DNA of 64,000 nt, from contig NZ_JAWCUD010000005.1 of NCBI RefSeq assembly GCF_032461945.1, forward strand, positions 310,001 through 374,000, written 5' to 3'. The translations under genes and the position numbers were made by a program. Positions 43,378 to 52,011 of this stretch are shown in pieces (the stretch's first letter is position 1; each line of letters starts with the position of its first letter). The notes under the pieces were generated by a model that saw only the letters and a program-made list of their open reading frames with translations, was not told the DNA's origin and ran no database searches. This stretch comes from Paenibacillus_E violae (GTDB lineage Bacteria; Bacillota; Bacilli; Paenibacillales; NBRC-103111).

Positions 43378-44277
43378 CTACTCGCTAACCATGCGATTCG
43401 TCAAACTTCCCAGCTTCTCGATGGAAATAGTGACTACGTCGCCGTCTTTTAAATAAACGCGCTGATCAACCGGATCGCCAAGCACTACACCCTCCGGTGT
43501 TCCAGTGAGAATGATGTCTCCCGGGTATAGGGTCATATGCTGAGAAATATAGCTGACGATCTCGTCACAGTGGAAAATCATATCCGCCGTATTCGAGTTT
43601 TGGCGCACCTTGCCATTGACCGTGGTGCTGATCTTCAGGTCATTTGGATTGCCAACTTCGTCCGCCGTGACCAGATACGGGCCAAGCGGGCTGAAATCGT
43701 CACACGATTTCCCCAACAGCCATTGTGCAGTACGCATTTGCAGGTCGCGAGCAGAGAGATCATTGACACAGCAGTATCCGTAGACATGGTCCAATGCTTG
43801 TTCTTTGGAGATATATTTCGCCTGCTTGCCAATTACGATAACGAGCTCCGCTTCATAATCGACCTCTTGGGTGACACGAGGGAGGGCGATATCATGGCCA
43901 TGTCCTGTCAGCGTATTATTAAATTTGTTAAAAAGAATCGGATACTTAGGAATAGGGGCATTAGTTTCTTCTGCGTGCTTACGGTAGTTAAGTCCGACAC
44001 AAATAATTTTGCCAGGTTCTGTGACGCAAGGACCGTAGTTCAAAGTCTCTTCATTATGCAGCAGTGTATCGCGTTCATTGCTCTCAAGAGCGAGGTGGAC
44101 GAGCTGATGAAGCGCTTCGGTAGCAGCTGCCCCGCCTTGAATAGCATCCGTAACCGTAGTTGGAACCGCGAATGCCGGTGAAAGCTGCTGGACAGCTTGA
44201 ACGACATCAAGTACACCGGAATCGGTTTGAATACCTAGACGGGAAGCATTGTTTTGGTTAAATGTAAGTAGTTTCAT
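43378..44277 (-). CDS. Fumarylacetoacetate hydrolase family protein
   Basis: A 299-aa cytoplasmic enzyme of the FAH fold, which cleaves C-C bonds in diketo acids or hydrates ketoacids with Mg2+. The C-terminal catalytic domain starts CVGLNYRKHAEE; metal ligands are expected in DYEAELVIVIG and the aspartate of DLSARDLQ, with ILTGTPEGV near the end. It is the last gene of an IclR-SDR-FAH operon. The same SDR plus FAH pair forms the end of the non-phosphorylated L-fucose and L-rhamnose routes, where 2,4-diketo-3-deoxy acids are hydrolysed to pyruvate and lactate. AGGAGG precedes the ATG at 44277. Confidence 0.88.
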   Translation of the reverse strand: MKLLTFNQNNASRLGIQTDSGVLDVVQAVQQLSPAFAVPTTVTDAIQGGAAATEALHQLVHLALESNERDTLLHNEETLNYGPCVTEPGKIICVGLNYRKHAEETNAPIPKYPILFNKFNNTLTGHGHDIALPRVTQEVDYEAELVIVIGKQAKYISKEQALDHVYGYCCVNDLSARDLQMRTAQWLLGKSCDDFSPLGPYLVTADEVGNPNDLKISTTVNGKVRQNSNTADMIFHCDEIVSYISQHMTLYPGDIILTGTPEGVVLGDPVDQRVYLKDGDVVTISIEKLGSLTNRMVSE

Positions 44278-44327
44278 GTGAAAACCTCCTAAGTCATGAT
44301 TTATATGAAAAGTGTATAAAGAACAGG

Positions 44328-45101
44328 CTAAGCATTCTTGCCAAAAGTCGCCCCGCCGTCAATGTACAACGGTGAGCCCATCATGAACCTGGAATCGTCA
44401 GAAGCAAGGAACAAGGCAGCTGACGCTACATCTTCGGGACGGCCCATTTCGTTGCTGAGCTGTCTGGTTTTCAGAGAGGCGATAGCCGCTTCTGGATCAT
44501 CATAAGAGGTGCGAATGTAATTTTCGACAAAAGGAGTCATGATCGTTCCCGGCAGCAAAGCATTCACGCGAATGCCGTATGAGGCATAGTCCACCTGCAT
44601 GGATTTGGTTAGCGCAAGGACGGCGCCTTTCGTTGCGGCATAGGAGGCACGGCGAGCCAGCCCGATTTCGGCAATGCAAGAAGACATGTTAATGATCGAA
44701 CCCGATTTGCGTTCCATCATATAAGGGAGTACATGCTTCGAAGGGAGGAAAACGCCCTTCACATTAATGCTCATGATACGGTCCCAAGCTTCGGGTTCCA
44801 GCTCGTGAAGCGCGCCGACGCCGCTAATGCCTGCGTTATTGAAAAGCACGTCAATTCGGCCGTAAGCCTGAATGATTTGTTCAACCATCGCCTTGACGGA
44901 GTCGGAATGCGTAACGTCTGCCTGAATGAAACGGGCTGCTCCGCCAGCCTCTGTAATTTCATTCACCGTCTCGATTCCTTTGGCCTCGTCGAGATCATTG
45001 ACGATGACCTGGGCGCCTTCCCGCCCAAATAAGAGCGCTGTGCTTTTGCCAATACCTGAAGCTGCGCCTGTGATGAGAATGACTTTGTTATGTAACCGCA
45101 T
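44328..45101 (-). CDS. Short-chain dehydrogenase/reductase (SDR)
   Basis: A 257-aa classical SDR with the Rossmann motif TGAASGIGKS, NNAGISG, the catalytic Ser/Tyr/Lys in NMSSCIAEIG and YAATKG, and LPGTIMTPF. SDRs act as sugar or deoxy-sugar-acid dehydrogenases; in an operon with an FAH enzyme it may oxidise 2-keto-3-deoxyfuconate or a related acid. The ATG at 45101 follows AAAGGAGA; the longer frame to 45140 runs into the upstream gene. The next gene starts 50 bp downstream. Confidence 0.88.
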   Translation of the reverse strand: MRLHNKVILITGAASGIGKSTALLFGREGAQVIVNDLDEAKGIETVNEITEAGGAARFIQADVTHSDSVKAMVEQIIQAYGRIDVLFNNAGISGVGALHELEPEAWDRIMSINVKGVFLPSKHVLPYMMERKSGSIINMSSCIAEIGLARRASYAATKGAVLALTKSMQVDYASYGIRVNALLPGTIMTPFVENYIRTSYDDPEAAIASLKTRQLSNEMGRPEDVASAALFLASDDSRFMMGSPLYIDGGATFGKNA

Positions 45102-45117
45102 GTTCAATTCTCCTTTG

Positions 45118-45867
45118 CTATTCGGATAGTTGATGAGCAAGCTTACAAACTTCTTCTATACAGATCTGCTTCTTTTGCTGCCACTGAGGCAACATCATCG
45201 AGCAGCTGACAGCGGCGATAACCCTCCCATGCGAGTTGCGGATCGGAGCAGCAGCGCAGTTGAATCCGATAACAGCTTCCTCCAAATCGAGCGCGAAACC
45301 TTGTTGGCGGATTTGCTCCAGGTCTTTTTTCAGTTCTTTCAAAGAGACGATGGAATGTGTAGTTAACTGTGAAAATGGTTCTTGATCTACGCGATAGAAT
45401 CTATCAAGTTCTTCATCGCCAAGATCCGCCAGCATGACCTTGCCGAGTGCAGTGGCGTGCGCAGGAAGGCGCATGCCTGGTCCAGAGGCGAGCCGAACGG
45501 GCGTAAGCGCTTCCTCTTTCGCGAGATACAGAACTTCATTGCCATCTAATCTGGCTAATTGCAGCGATTCACCCAGTTTTAGCTTGATGAGAGAGGCTTC
45601 CTTGTGGAAGGACTCGTTCAAGTCTCGATGCTGGACTGCCGCATGGCCCAGGCGAGAGAGCTCGCGTCCAAGGCGGTAAGTTTCGCCGGTATCCTTCTCG
45701 ATCCAGCCCAAGTTCTCCAACGTTAAAAGCAGCGAATACATCGAGCTTTTGTTGATATTGAGCGAACGCGATAGATCGATGAGTTTCAGCTGACTGGGTT
45801 GCAGCGAGATTTCCTTGAGAATAAGGTGAGCACGTTCAATGGCTGGAACGCGGTATTTATCGTCCAA
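45118..45867 (-). CDS. IclR family transcriptional regulator
   Basis: A 249-aa regulator with an N-terminal winged helix (AIERAHLILKEISL, LNINKSSMYSLLLTLENLGWI) and a C-terminal IclR effector domain (RLPAHATALGKVMLADLGDEEL, VIGFNCAAAPIRNSHGRVIAAVS). IclR proteins sense small metabolites of the pathway they control. It is the first gene of the operon, 16 bp before the SDR. TTG at 45867 lies seven bases after GGGAGG, so I prefer it to the TTG at 45903. AGTTTTAGTCAGTAAACTTAGTTTT in its upstream region (about 45903-45927) might be its operator. Confidence 0.86.
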   Translation of the reverse strand: MDDKYRVPAIERAHLILKEISLQPSQLKLIDLSRSLNINKSSMYSLLLTLENLGWIEKDTGETYRLGRELSRLGHAAVQHRDLNESFHKEASLIKLKLGESLQLARLDGNEVLYLAKEEALTPVRLASGPGMRLPAHATALGKVMLADLGDEELDRFYRVDQEPFSQLTTHSIVSLKELKKDLEQIRQQGFALDLEEAVIGFNCAAAPIRNSHGRVIAAVSCSMMLPQWQQKKQICIEEVCKLAHQLSE

Positions 45868-45969
45868 TGGTAGGCCTCCCAGCTCATTTGGTTTACTATA
45901 CAAAACTAAGTTTACTGACTAAAACTATCATAGCATAGGCTTGTGCAAAAAAGTAGTAGGCAAAAAGAA

Positions 45970-46016
45970 AAGAGACTGTCCTATAAGTCATAAAAATGAC
46001 TTAGGGATAGTCTCTT
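45970..46016 (-). terminator. Long hairpin upstream of iclR, terminator of the minus-strand gene at 46226
   Basis: AAGAGACTATCCCTAAGTCA pairs with TGACTTATAGGACAGTCTCTT around TTTTTA on the minus strand, followed by TTCTTTTTG. It stops transcription before the IclR operon. Confidence 0.75.
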
Positions 46017-46041
46017 CTGAGGTTTAACGCCTAGCTCTTTC

Positions 46042-46128
46042 GCTAACGGACACCAAAGCCGTTATTCACGTTATCTGAGTGGAATTAATTAGTCTACAGA
46101 TCAATTAACGGCGCTGGAGTCCGTTAGA
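46042..46128. repeat. TAACGGACAC element, simple MITE-like copy
   Basis: GCTAACGGACACCAAAGCCGTTA at the left end (about 46042-46064) and TTAACGGCGCTGGAGTCCGTTAG at the right end (about 46106-46128) are imperfect reverse complements over 22 bases. They enclose roughly 40 bp without coding potential. It is the same family as the copy at 20609-20793. Confidence 0.75.
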
Positions 46129-46225
46129 TCTACAAGGGCAGGAGAGTGACCTTAATTAAAGCAGCAAAAAGCTACAAATACGCCGGGCTGCCTGTTATAC
46201 ACGTAGCCCAAGCCCATAGTCTAAT

Positions 46226-46906
46226 CTACCTGGCGCCCGGTATGAATTGCTTCAGCCATCCGCCGAAGCTCTGCGGATTCCGCGTTTGAATAAGCACAAC
46301 GCCTTCGCCGCGGAATCGGCATACGACACCTTCACCGCTTGTGAAGCTGGAGAGCCAGCCTTTGGCAGCTTTCTCAATCGTATACTGCGTATAATCCGGC
46401 CATGCGACCAGATGCCCGTTATCAATGACAACCTCTTGCCCGGGAGCAAGGTTAATGGCATGAATAGCCCCGTAGGAGGAGAGGAAGACCGTCCCTCTAC
46501 CGCTGATTTCAACGATGAAGAACCCTTCGCCGGACATGAAGCCGCTCATCAGATTTTGCATTTTCGTATTCACTTGAATCCCGGATGTACCGGCAAGAAA
46601 GCCGTCCTTTTGCACGTACAGCTTGTACGATCCGTCAAGCTCGACAGCTTCAATGTCGCCAATCACGGAAGGTGCCAATAGCACTTCGCCACTACCGCGA
46701 GTTGGGGTTAACTCCTGGAAGAAGAATTTCTCGCCACTCAGCATACGGCCAAGACCTTTCATAATACCGCCATCTACTGTTCCTTTAAGCTCAATGTTAG
46801 GCGACATCGAAACCATTGCTCCTGATTCAGCCTTAATGTTTTCTCCAGCTTCAAGTTCTACGCGCAGCATCGGAAATGCGCCCTTATATAAAATCTCGTG
46901 TTTCAT
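46226..46906 (-). CDS. AIM24/TIGR00266 family protein
   Basis: A 226-aa cytoplasmic beta-rich protein of the AIM24 family. Marks are MLRVELEAGENIKAESGAMVSM, GLGRMLSGEKFFFQ, LAPSVIGDIEAVEL, and the C-terminal EGVVCRFRGEGVVLIQTRNP. Relatives are widespread and of unknown function; the mitochondrial one affects inner membrane organisation. GGAGGA precedes the ATG. It is transcribed after the MFS gene upstream on the minus strand, 43 bp apart. Confidence 0.88.
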   Translation of the reverse strand: MKHEILYKGAFPMLRVELEAGENIKAESGAMVSMSPNIELKGTVDGGIMKGLGRMLSGEKFFFQELTPTRGSGEVLLAPSVIGDIEAVELDGSYKLYVQKDGFLAGTSGIQVNTKMQNLMSGFMSGEGFFIVEISGRGTVFLSSYGAIHAINLAPGQEVVIDNGHLVAWPDYTQYTIEKAAKGWLSSFTSGEGVVCRFRGEGVVLIQTRNPQSFGGWLKQFIPGAR

Positions 46907-46949
46907 AAATCATCCTCCATGAATAAGTAAAATTTGAATAAGAATAAGG

Positions 46950-48149
46950 CTAAACCGAATTCGTCTGACGCCAGGTCTCCAAGCTGCGATTCAAGTAAAC
47001 GAACATCGCACAGAGCAGCAGGATACCCATGGTGATATAGAACACCGACTTAAATCCGTACGCTGCCGCAACATGACTGCCGAGTAGAGGGCCGATCAGA
47101 TTGCCGAGAAACAGCGAAGACGTATTAAAGCCGTAGGCCGTTCCCTGAATTTGAGTGGGGGCCAGCTTTAAAACCAGTACGTTCAGGGAAGGGATCATGC
47201 CTCCGATGAACAGCCCCAGCAGGAACCTGCCGATTAGCAGCATTGTAATGCTGGTGGCGAAAGCCTGCGGAATGAAGGCGAGTGCCGCCATCGACAAGGC
47301 GATGACGAGTAGTTTGCGTTGGCCGATACGGTCGCCAAGCCTCCCTAAGGATGGCGCGCCAAACAAATTGGCGATCCCCGTAATCGCCACGATCAAACCG
47401 GCGAACAGCTCCAAATGATTGCCGAAGTAAATCGTCTTGGCATAGACCGTCACGATCGGCTCGATGCTCATCATCCCAATTTGCGTAATCAGCGAAGCGG
47501 CAAAGACCGGTAGCAGAGGGCGAAATAGGCGCCATTCTGTACGCTGGCGCACTTTTTTCTGAACGGGGGCTTTGCGCTCCTCATGAACGAAAATCATCAC
47601 GATGAGGCTGGCGCAGAGCATGAGACCGCCGGTAACAAAAAAGATGTGGCTATAACCGATCATACCAGCAAGCAACCCGCCGATCAAAGGACCGACAAGC
47701 GATCCGGCGATTGAGCCCGTTTGCAGCGTGCCGAGCGACTTCCCGGAATGCTCCGGGGGTGTCACCGATGCTTGCAGGGAGACCGCCATGGAGATGAAAC
47801 CGGAGAAGAAGCCGTTCAGCAGCCGAAGCGCAAGCAGCTGCCAGGGCTCCGTGACAATGCCCATCAAGGCTGTCACAACAGCCATCCCGAATCCGGCTCG
47901 AAGCAGCATGATTTTGCGGCCGCGGCGATCCGCGATGGCTCCCCAGAGTGGCTGCGTTAGAAATGAGGTGATGAATTGAGCGGCAACAATCCACCCTGTC
48001 CACCGCACGACATCGCCAACCTCGTGAACCCCAAGTTGTCCAACGTATAAGGGCAGAAACGGAAGAATTAGGTTCATTCCGCACATGATGGAAAAGTTAG
48101 CCCCCCATAATATCCATAGTGACTTTTTCCAATGTAAGGGTGCAGGCAT
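46950..48149 (-). CDS. MFS transporter, multidrug efflux type (MdtG-like)
   Basis: A 399-aa major facilitator with twelve predicted helices. Motif A is in PLWGAIADRRGRKIMLLRAGFG, and the second-half repeat of the motif reads GAPSLGRLGDRIGQRKLL; motif C-like glycine-rich GSIAGSLVGPLIGGLLAG marks it as an exporter. Closest in kind to MdtG/YmfD-type drug exporters. Nothing ties it to sugar uptake, despite the neighbourhood. Confidence 0.9.
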   Translation of the reverse strand: MPAPLHWKKSLWILWGANFSIMCGMNLILPFLPLYVGQLGVHEVGDVVRWTGWIVAAQFITSFLTQPLWGAIADRRGRKIMLLRAGFGMAVVTALMGIVTEPWQLLALRLLNGFFSGFISMAVSLQASVTPPEHSGKSLGTLQTGSIAGSLVGPLIGGLLAGMIGYSHIFFVTGGLMLCASLIVMIFVHEERKAPVQKKVRQRTEWRLFRPLLPVFAASLITQIGMMSIEPIVTVYAKTIYFGNHLELFAGLIVAITGIANLFGAPSLGRLGDRIGQRKLLVIALSMAALAFIPQAFATSITMLLIGRFLLGLFIGGMIPSLNVLVLKLAPTQIQGTAYGFNTSSLFLGNLIGPLLGSHVAAAYGFKSVFYITMGILLLCAMFVYLNRSLETWRQTNSV

Positions 48150-48223
48150 CAGAGAGGCTCCTTATCTTTTTTTCCCAGTATAGCATACTTCACTTCGATG
48201 CCATTTATTGCGTGATTGAAAAT

Positions 48224-48271
48224 AAAAAAGGCTATCCCTAAGCGGATGGGACCGCCTGATGAGGGATAGCT
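48224..48271 (-). terminator. Terminator of the 80-aa membrane protein gene
   Basis: On the minus strand GCTATCCCT pairs with AGGGATAGC, with GGCGG/CCGC inside the loop, followed by CTTTTTTA. Confidence 0.85.
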
Positions 48272-48277
48272 GCAAGT

Positions 48278-48520
48278 CTATGTATTTAAACTGGACATCA
48301 CGGTCCCGAATAGGATGACTACAAAAATGAGATAGAGCACGAGACCGATAGCCGCCCAAATTAAGCTGGCTTTCGCATAATTCGACTTCGATGGGTTTTC
48401 GTTTTTGCTGAAAGCCCACACGAATAACAAGACGATATTCACAATCGGTATGGCCATCAGCAGAATGGTAATCATCCAATCCTTGACGCTTAGCACGGGC
48501 GCATGTTGTTGCTCTGGCAT
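48278..48520 (-). CDS. Small two-helix membrane protein, 80 aa
   Basis: An 80-aa protein: a hydrophilic start (MPEQQHAPVLSVKDW), one helix (MITILLMAIPIVNIVLLFVW), a charged loop (SKNENPSKSNYAKA), and a second helix (LIWAAIGLVLYLIFVVILFG). This two-helix pattern recurs in Bacillota small membrane proteins of unknown role. GAGGGAGTTG precedes the ATG and a clear terminator follows, so it is a single-gene transcript. Confidence 0.75.
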   Translation of the reverse strand: MPEQQHAPVLSVKDWMITILLMAIPIVNIVLLFVWAFSKNENPSKSNYAKASLIWAAIGLVLYLIFVVILFGTVMSSLNT

Positions 48521-48632
48521 CGAAAGATCAACTCCCTCGCAGTCATTTACCTTACTGTATTGCCAGAGAGCCCCATATATGCCTTGAGGTTGACAGAATT
48601 AGCTGCCCGCGGCTCTTCGCGTACACCTGCAC

Positions 48633-49538
48633 TTACCGCCGGTAGGTGCGGAAAATAATATCCCGGTTGTAGTTGCCGAAGCCTTCACCGTAAAGCGTAA
48701 GCCCGCCGACATGCGTCGCATGCTCCGGCACTTCAATCCGCAGCGTCCACTCGTTGCGCGACATGCGGATGTCCTTGATCGTGACGTCCGAAAGCCGCTG
48801 CCCGTCAAGGAAAGTACCCTGTTCGGTGATCCGTATCACCTTCAACCAACCGTATTGGTTGATAGAGTCCGGCCACCAACTAGGGGTGTAATGCCCGCGG
48901 CCTTGCCCCGAATCGCCGGGGCTTGTCCAATAGCCGAGCAGTGTGTCGTTGACATAGAAATGAATGTCCGACGGCCAATTCTCGGCAATGCCCGGCGCTT
49001 CCGAGCCAAGCTCCAGCGAAATCTCAATCTCCTCTAGCGTCTGGCTGGGGAGCAAATAATTCGGGACGCGGTACTCTACGAAGCCGCTACCGAACCAGAG
49101 AATCTTCGCATGCATGCGCTCAGGTTCGAGAAAATATCGCGGATCGTCGTATTGTCCGATCGTATGATCGGCCGTAGCGAGCCCGCACGTAGGCTGCACT
49201 TCAAAGCGCGTGTAATGTCCGATGGGAATGGACACCTCATCGAACACGCGCTTCGGCTCGCCCTGCTGCGGCAGCTGGATCTCGACACGCGAAACCGCAA
49301 GCGTGCACATTTTGTGCGTGCCGCCTTGCTTGCGTACTAACGCCGTGTGAATCAGGCCGCCGGCCTCAAGCTTCTTCACGTGCATGGTTACGATAGCGCT
49401 GCTTAAGCCAAGCGTCTGGGCTAACTCTTTCACGTTCATCTCTTGTTCGGCCAGCAAATCTAAAATTTGAAGCCGCACATCGCTGGCTAGAGCTTCATAG
49501 AGCGGCAGCCATTTACGGTCTGTTGACGCGTGTATCAT
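48633..49538 (-). CDS. ArsR-family HTH regulator with beta-rich ligand domain
   Basis: A 301-aa regulator: an N-terminal ArsR-type winged helix (LASDVRLQILDLLAEQEMNVKEL, LGLSSAIVTMHVKKLEAGGL) and a 210-residue beta-rich C-terminal domain unlike metal-sensing ArsR proteins. Such long ArsR proteins are found next to glycosidase genes in Paenibacillus and may sense sugars. It is divergent from the GH51 gene, and the shared gap holds matching AT-rich palindromes, so it probably controls that gene. GAGGAGA precedes the ATG. Confidence 0.82.
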   Translation of the reverse strand: MIHASTDRKWLPLYEALASDVRLQILDLLAEQEMNVKELAQTLGLSSAIVTMHVKKLEAGGLIHTALVRKQGGTHKMCTLAVSRVEIQLPQQGEPKRVFDEVSIPIGHYTRFEVQPTCGLATADHTIGQYDDPRYFLEPERMHAKILWFGSGFVEYRVPNYLLPSQTLEEIEISLELGSEAPGIAENWPSDIHFYVNDTLLGYWTSPGDSGQGRGHYTPSWWPDSINQYGWLKVIRITEQGTFLDGQRLSDVTIKDIRMSRNEWTLRIEVPEHATHVGGLTLYGEGFGNYNRDIIFRTYRR

Positions 49539-49580
49539 GATACAAATCTCCTCTATTCCTATCGACTCATCATTTCGACT

Positions 49581-49692
49581 GATTCATATAAATATAAATC
49601 CAAAACATTCCCAAAGAAAGTCTTGAAATCAAGCATTGATTATTGTTTAATAAAGACAACGTCATAATATTTGTGTTAACTGATTTATATTT
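49581..49692. promoter_or_regulatory. Paired AT-rich operators and promoter between arsR-like and GH51 genes
   Basis: GATTCATATAAATATAAATC (49581-49600) is a palindrome with one mismatched pair per arm. Its right half AAATATAAATC is repeated in perfect inverse as GATTTATATTT at 49682-49692. Between them lies a candidate sigma-A promoter for the GH51 gene, TTGTTT-N16-TAATAT (49643-49670). The second operator would thus sit near the transcription start, in a repressing position. Confidence 0.55.
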
Positions 49693-49720
49693 TTATTAAT
49701 TATACGACGAGGTGAAGGCA

Positions 49721-51232
49721 ATGTCTATGAAAGCAAGCATGATTATCGACAAAGATTTTAAAATCGGAGAAGTGGATTCCCGTATTTACGGCTCGTTTAT
49801 CGAGCATTTGGGACGTGCAGTATATGGGGGCATTTATGAACCGGGACATCCGCATGCGGATGAGCAGGGGTTTCGCACAGATGTTATGGAATTGGTCAAA
49901 GGGTTGGATGTGCCAATCGTACGTTATCCGGGGGGTAACTTTGTATCCGGTTACAACTGGGAGGACGGTATTGGACCGATCGAGCAGCGTAAGAAAAGAC
50001 TGGATCTGGCTTGGCGCACGATTGAGCCCAACTTGGTAGGACTTAACGAATTTATGGATTGGTGCCGCAAAGTGAACACCGAGGCGATGATGGCTGTGAA
50101 CTTGGGAACACGCGGGCCGGATGAGGCTAGAGATATTATCGAATATTCCAATATCCAAGGCGGTACATACTGGAGCGATTTGCGGATCTCTCATGGCTAC
50201 AAGGCGCCTCATAACATCAAAACCTGGTGCTTGGGCAATGAAATGGACGGCCCTTGGCAAACTGGAGCCAAAACAGCTGCGGAATACGGGCGTACAGCCT
50301 GTGAAACAGCCAAAGTCATGAAGTGGGTGGATCCTTCGATTGAGCTGGTCGCTTGCGGTAGTTCGAGTTTAACCATGGCGACATTCCCGGAATGGGAAGC
50401 GACGGTGCTTGAGCATACTTATAATCATGTTGATTATATTTCGCTGCATCAATATTACGGGAATCGCGATAAAGATTCAGCGAATTTCCTGGCGCAATCC
50501 ATGGGCATGGATCGTTTCATTAATACCGTGATCTCAACAGCTGACTATGTTCAGGCCAAAAAGCGCGGTAAAAAGAAAATCAACCTTTCCTTTGACGAGT
50601 GGAACGTCTGGTACCATTCTAATGAAGCTGACCGCCAAATCGAGCCATGGTCCATTGCGCCGCCGCAGCTCGAAGACATTTATAATCATGAGGATGCACT
50701 CCTCGTGGGTTGTATGCTGATTTCCATGCTGAAGCGTGCGGATCGTGTAAAAATGGCTTGCTTGGCACAGCTCGTCAACGTGATTGCGCCAATTATGACG
50801 GCGAACGGCGGAGCAGCGTGGAAGCAAACGATTTATTATCCTTATATGCATGCAAGCTTGTTCGGGCGCGGAACGGTTCTTGTGCCTCTCATCAAATCAC
50901 CTAAATATGATGCCAAGGATTATACCGATGTGCCTTATTTGGAGGCCGTTGCTGTTCATAATGAAGAGAAGTCGGAAGTAACGATCTTCGCTGTTAATCG
51001 TCATTTGGCAGAGGCGCTTCCGCTTGAGCTGGATCTTCGCAGCTTCGGCGCTTGCCAAGTTACTCAGCATATCGTGCTGGAAAGTGACGATTTGAAAGCC
51101 GCGAATACGATAACCGCCCAGGATCGTGTGAAACCGCACAACGGCGGCAATGCAGCGGTGGATTCGAACGGCCAAATTCACGCAACGCTTGGGAAAGCGT
51201 CATGGAACGTGATCCGTTTGAAGTTGGCATAA
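49721..51232 (+). CDS. abfA: GH51 alpha-N-arabinofuranosidase, cytoplasmic
   Basis: A 503-aa family 51 arabinofuranosidase. Acid/base is Glu174 in CLGNEMDGPW and nucleophile is Glu293 in SFDEWNVWY, within one residue of the positions in Geobacillus AbfA. Other marks are GSFIEHLGRAVYGGIYEP and RYPGGNFVSGYNWEDG. There is no signal peptide, so it trims arabinose from imported oligosaccharides. Arabinofuranose is a major side group of type II arabinogalactan. The ATG at 49721 follows GAGGTG by six bases. Confidence 0.95.
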   Translation: MSMKASMIIDKDFKIGEVDSRIYGSFIEHLGRAVYGGIYEPGHPHADEQGFRTDVMELVKGLDVPIVRYPGGNFVSGYNWEDGIGPIEQRKKRLDLAWRTIEPNLVGLNEFMDWCRKVNTEAMMAVNLGTRGPDEARDIIEYSNIQGGTYWSDLRISHGYKAPHNIKTWCLGNEMDGPWQTGAKTAAEYGRTACETAKVMKWVDPSIELVACGSSSLTMATFPEWEATVLEHTYNHVDYISLHQYYGNRDKDSANFLAQSMGMDRFINTVISTADYVQAKKRGKKKINLSFDEWNVWYHSNEADRQIEPWSIAPPQLEDIYNHEDALLVGCMLISMLKRADRVKMACLAQLVNVIAPIMTANGGAAWKQTIYYPYMHASLFGRGTVLVPLIKSPKYDAKDYTDVPYLEAVAVHNEEKSEVTIFAVNRHLAEALPLELDLRSFGACQVTQHIVLESDDLKAANTITAQDRVKPHNGGNAAVDSNGQIHATLGKASWNVIRLKLA

Positions 51233-51271
51233 GCTCGGTTTTATAGGCTGGCCAAAAAGCTATGCAAAATG

Positions 51272-51312
51272 AGACATGGTAAGAAGGTGCGAGTGCTTCT
51301 GCCATGTCTTTA
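51272..51312 (+). terminator. Terminator after the GH51 gene
   Basis: AGACATGGTAAGAAG pairs with CTTCTGCCATGTCT around GTGCGAGTG, followed by TTT. The remainder of the gap to 51584 shows only a small GTCCTAAAAGGAC hairpin near 51398 and no gene. Confidence 0.8.
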
Positions 51313-51584
51313 TGTTGTTCTATTTAAGCATTTTTTAGTAGATAAGAAAGTATACGTTTTTTACTTTTGCTTCGCTCTACCTCGACAATCGCACTCGTCC
51401 TAAAAGGACGGTGAAGTCGCTTATCTTTGCATCATCTTAACAAAATAAATCGGCCTCGGGCATCACATACTATGACCAATCAGCACCGCGGGAAGTCTTT
51501 CAGTCGTTCAGACCGGCGAATTCTTTATTTTGCAGTACAGGCTCTGGTATGATGGAGGAAATCTTCCTTTAAGGAGTTTCCAGT

Positions 51585-51914
51585 ATGAAAATAAAGCTGC
51601 TGCTGATGAGTACAATCATTTTATCTATGGGACTGACGGCCTGTGGAAATGGAAATAAACAACCAAATAATGCGCAGACAACGCCTGCACAAGCCGATCC
51701 ACATAAGGTTTATCAGAACTTTTGTATCTCTTGTCATGGTAATCAATTACAGGGCGGAGAAGGCCCCAACATTCAAAAAGTCGGAGAACGCTTGACGGAA
51801 GATGAGATCATAAAGCGCATCCAAAAGGGTGGTGGCGGGATGCCGCCGTTCCAAGTCGCGCTTAAAGAAGAGGAATTGAAGGTGTTGGCTGCATGGTTGG
51901 CAGGTCTCAAGTAA
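51585..51914 (+). CDS. Small membrane-anchored cytochrome c lipoprotein (c-551 type)
   Basis: A 109-aa lipoprotein with signal peptide ending LTAC, a Gln/Pro/Ala-rich tether, and a class I cytochrome c domain: heme site CISCHGNQLQGGEGP and axial Met in GGGMPPF. It probably carries electrons from the bc complex to the caa3 oxidase on the outer face, like CccB. TAAGGAG precedes the ATG. It stands alone. Confidence 0.92.
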   Translation: MKIKLLLMSTIILSMGLTACGNGNKQPNNAQTTPAQADPHKVYQNFCISCHGNQLQGGEGPNIQKVGERLTEDEIIKRIQKGGGGMPPFQVALKEEELKVLAAWLAGLK

Positions 51915-52011
51915 AGGGAATAAATGGGTATCCTAAGGTTCCTTTAAGGTTATCTACATATTTTCTTCACATTTGGGGTTTACAATAGGGGCAAGAGGAG
52001 AGTGATGCAAG

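Noticed and set aside
45970..46016. End of an insertion sequence
   Set aside because: The GAGACTGTCC-type stem resembles some IS ends, but both arms are only 6 bases apart and no transposase or second end is near. A terminator explains it better.
46950..48149. MFS gene as a fucose or arabinose transporter of the sugar locus
   Set aside because: Its motifs fit a multidrug exporter, and it is grouped with an AIM24-like gene, not with the catabolic operon.
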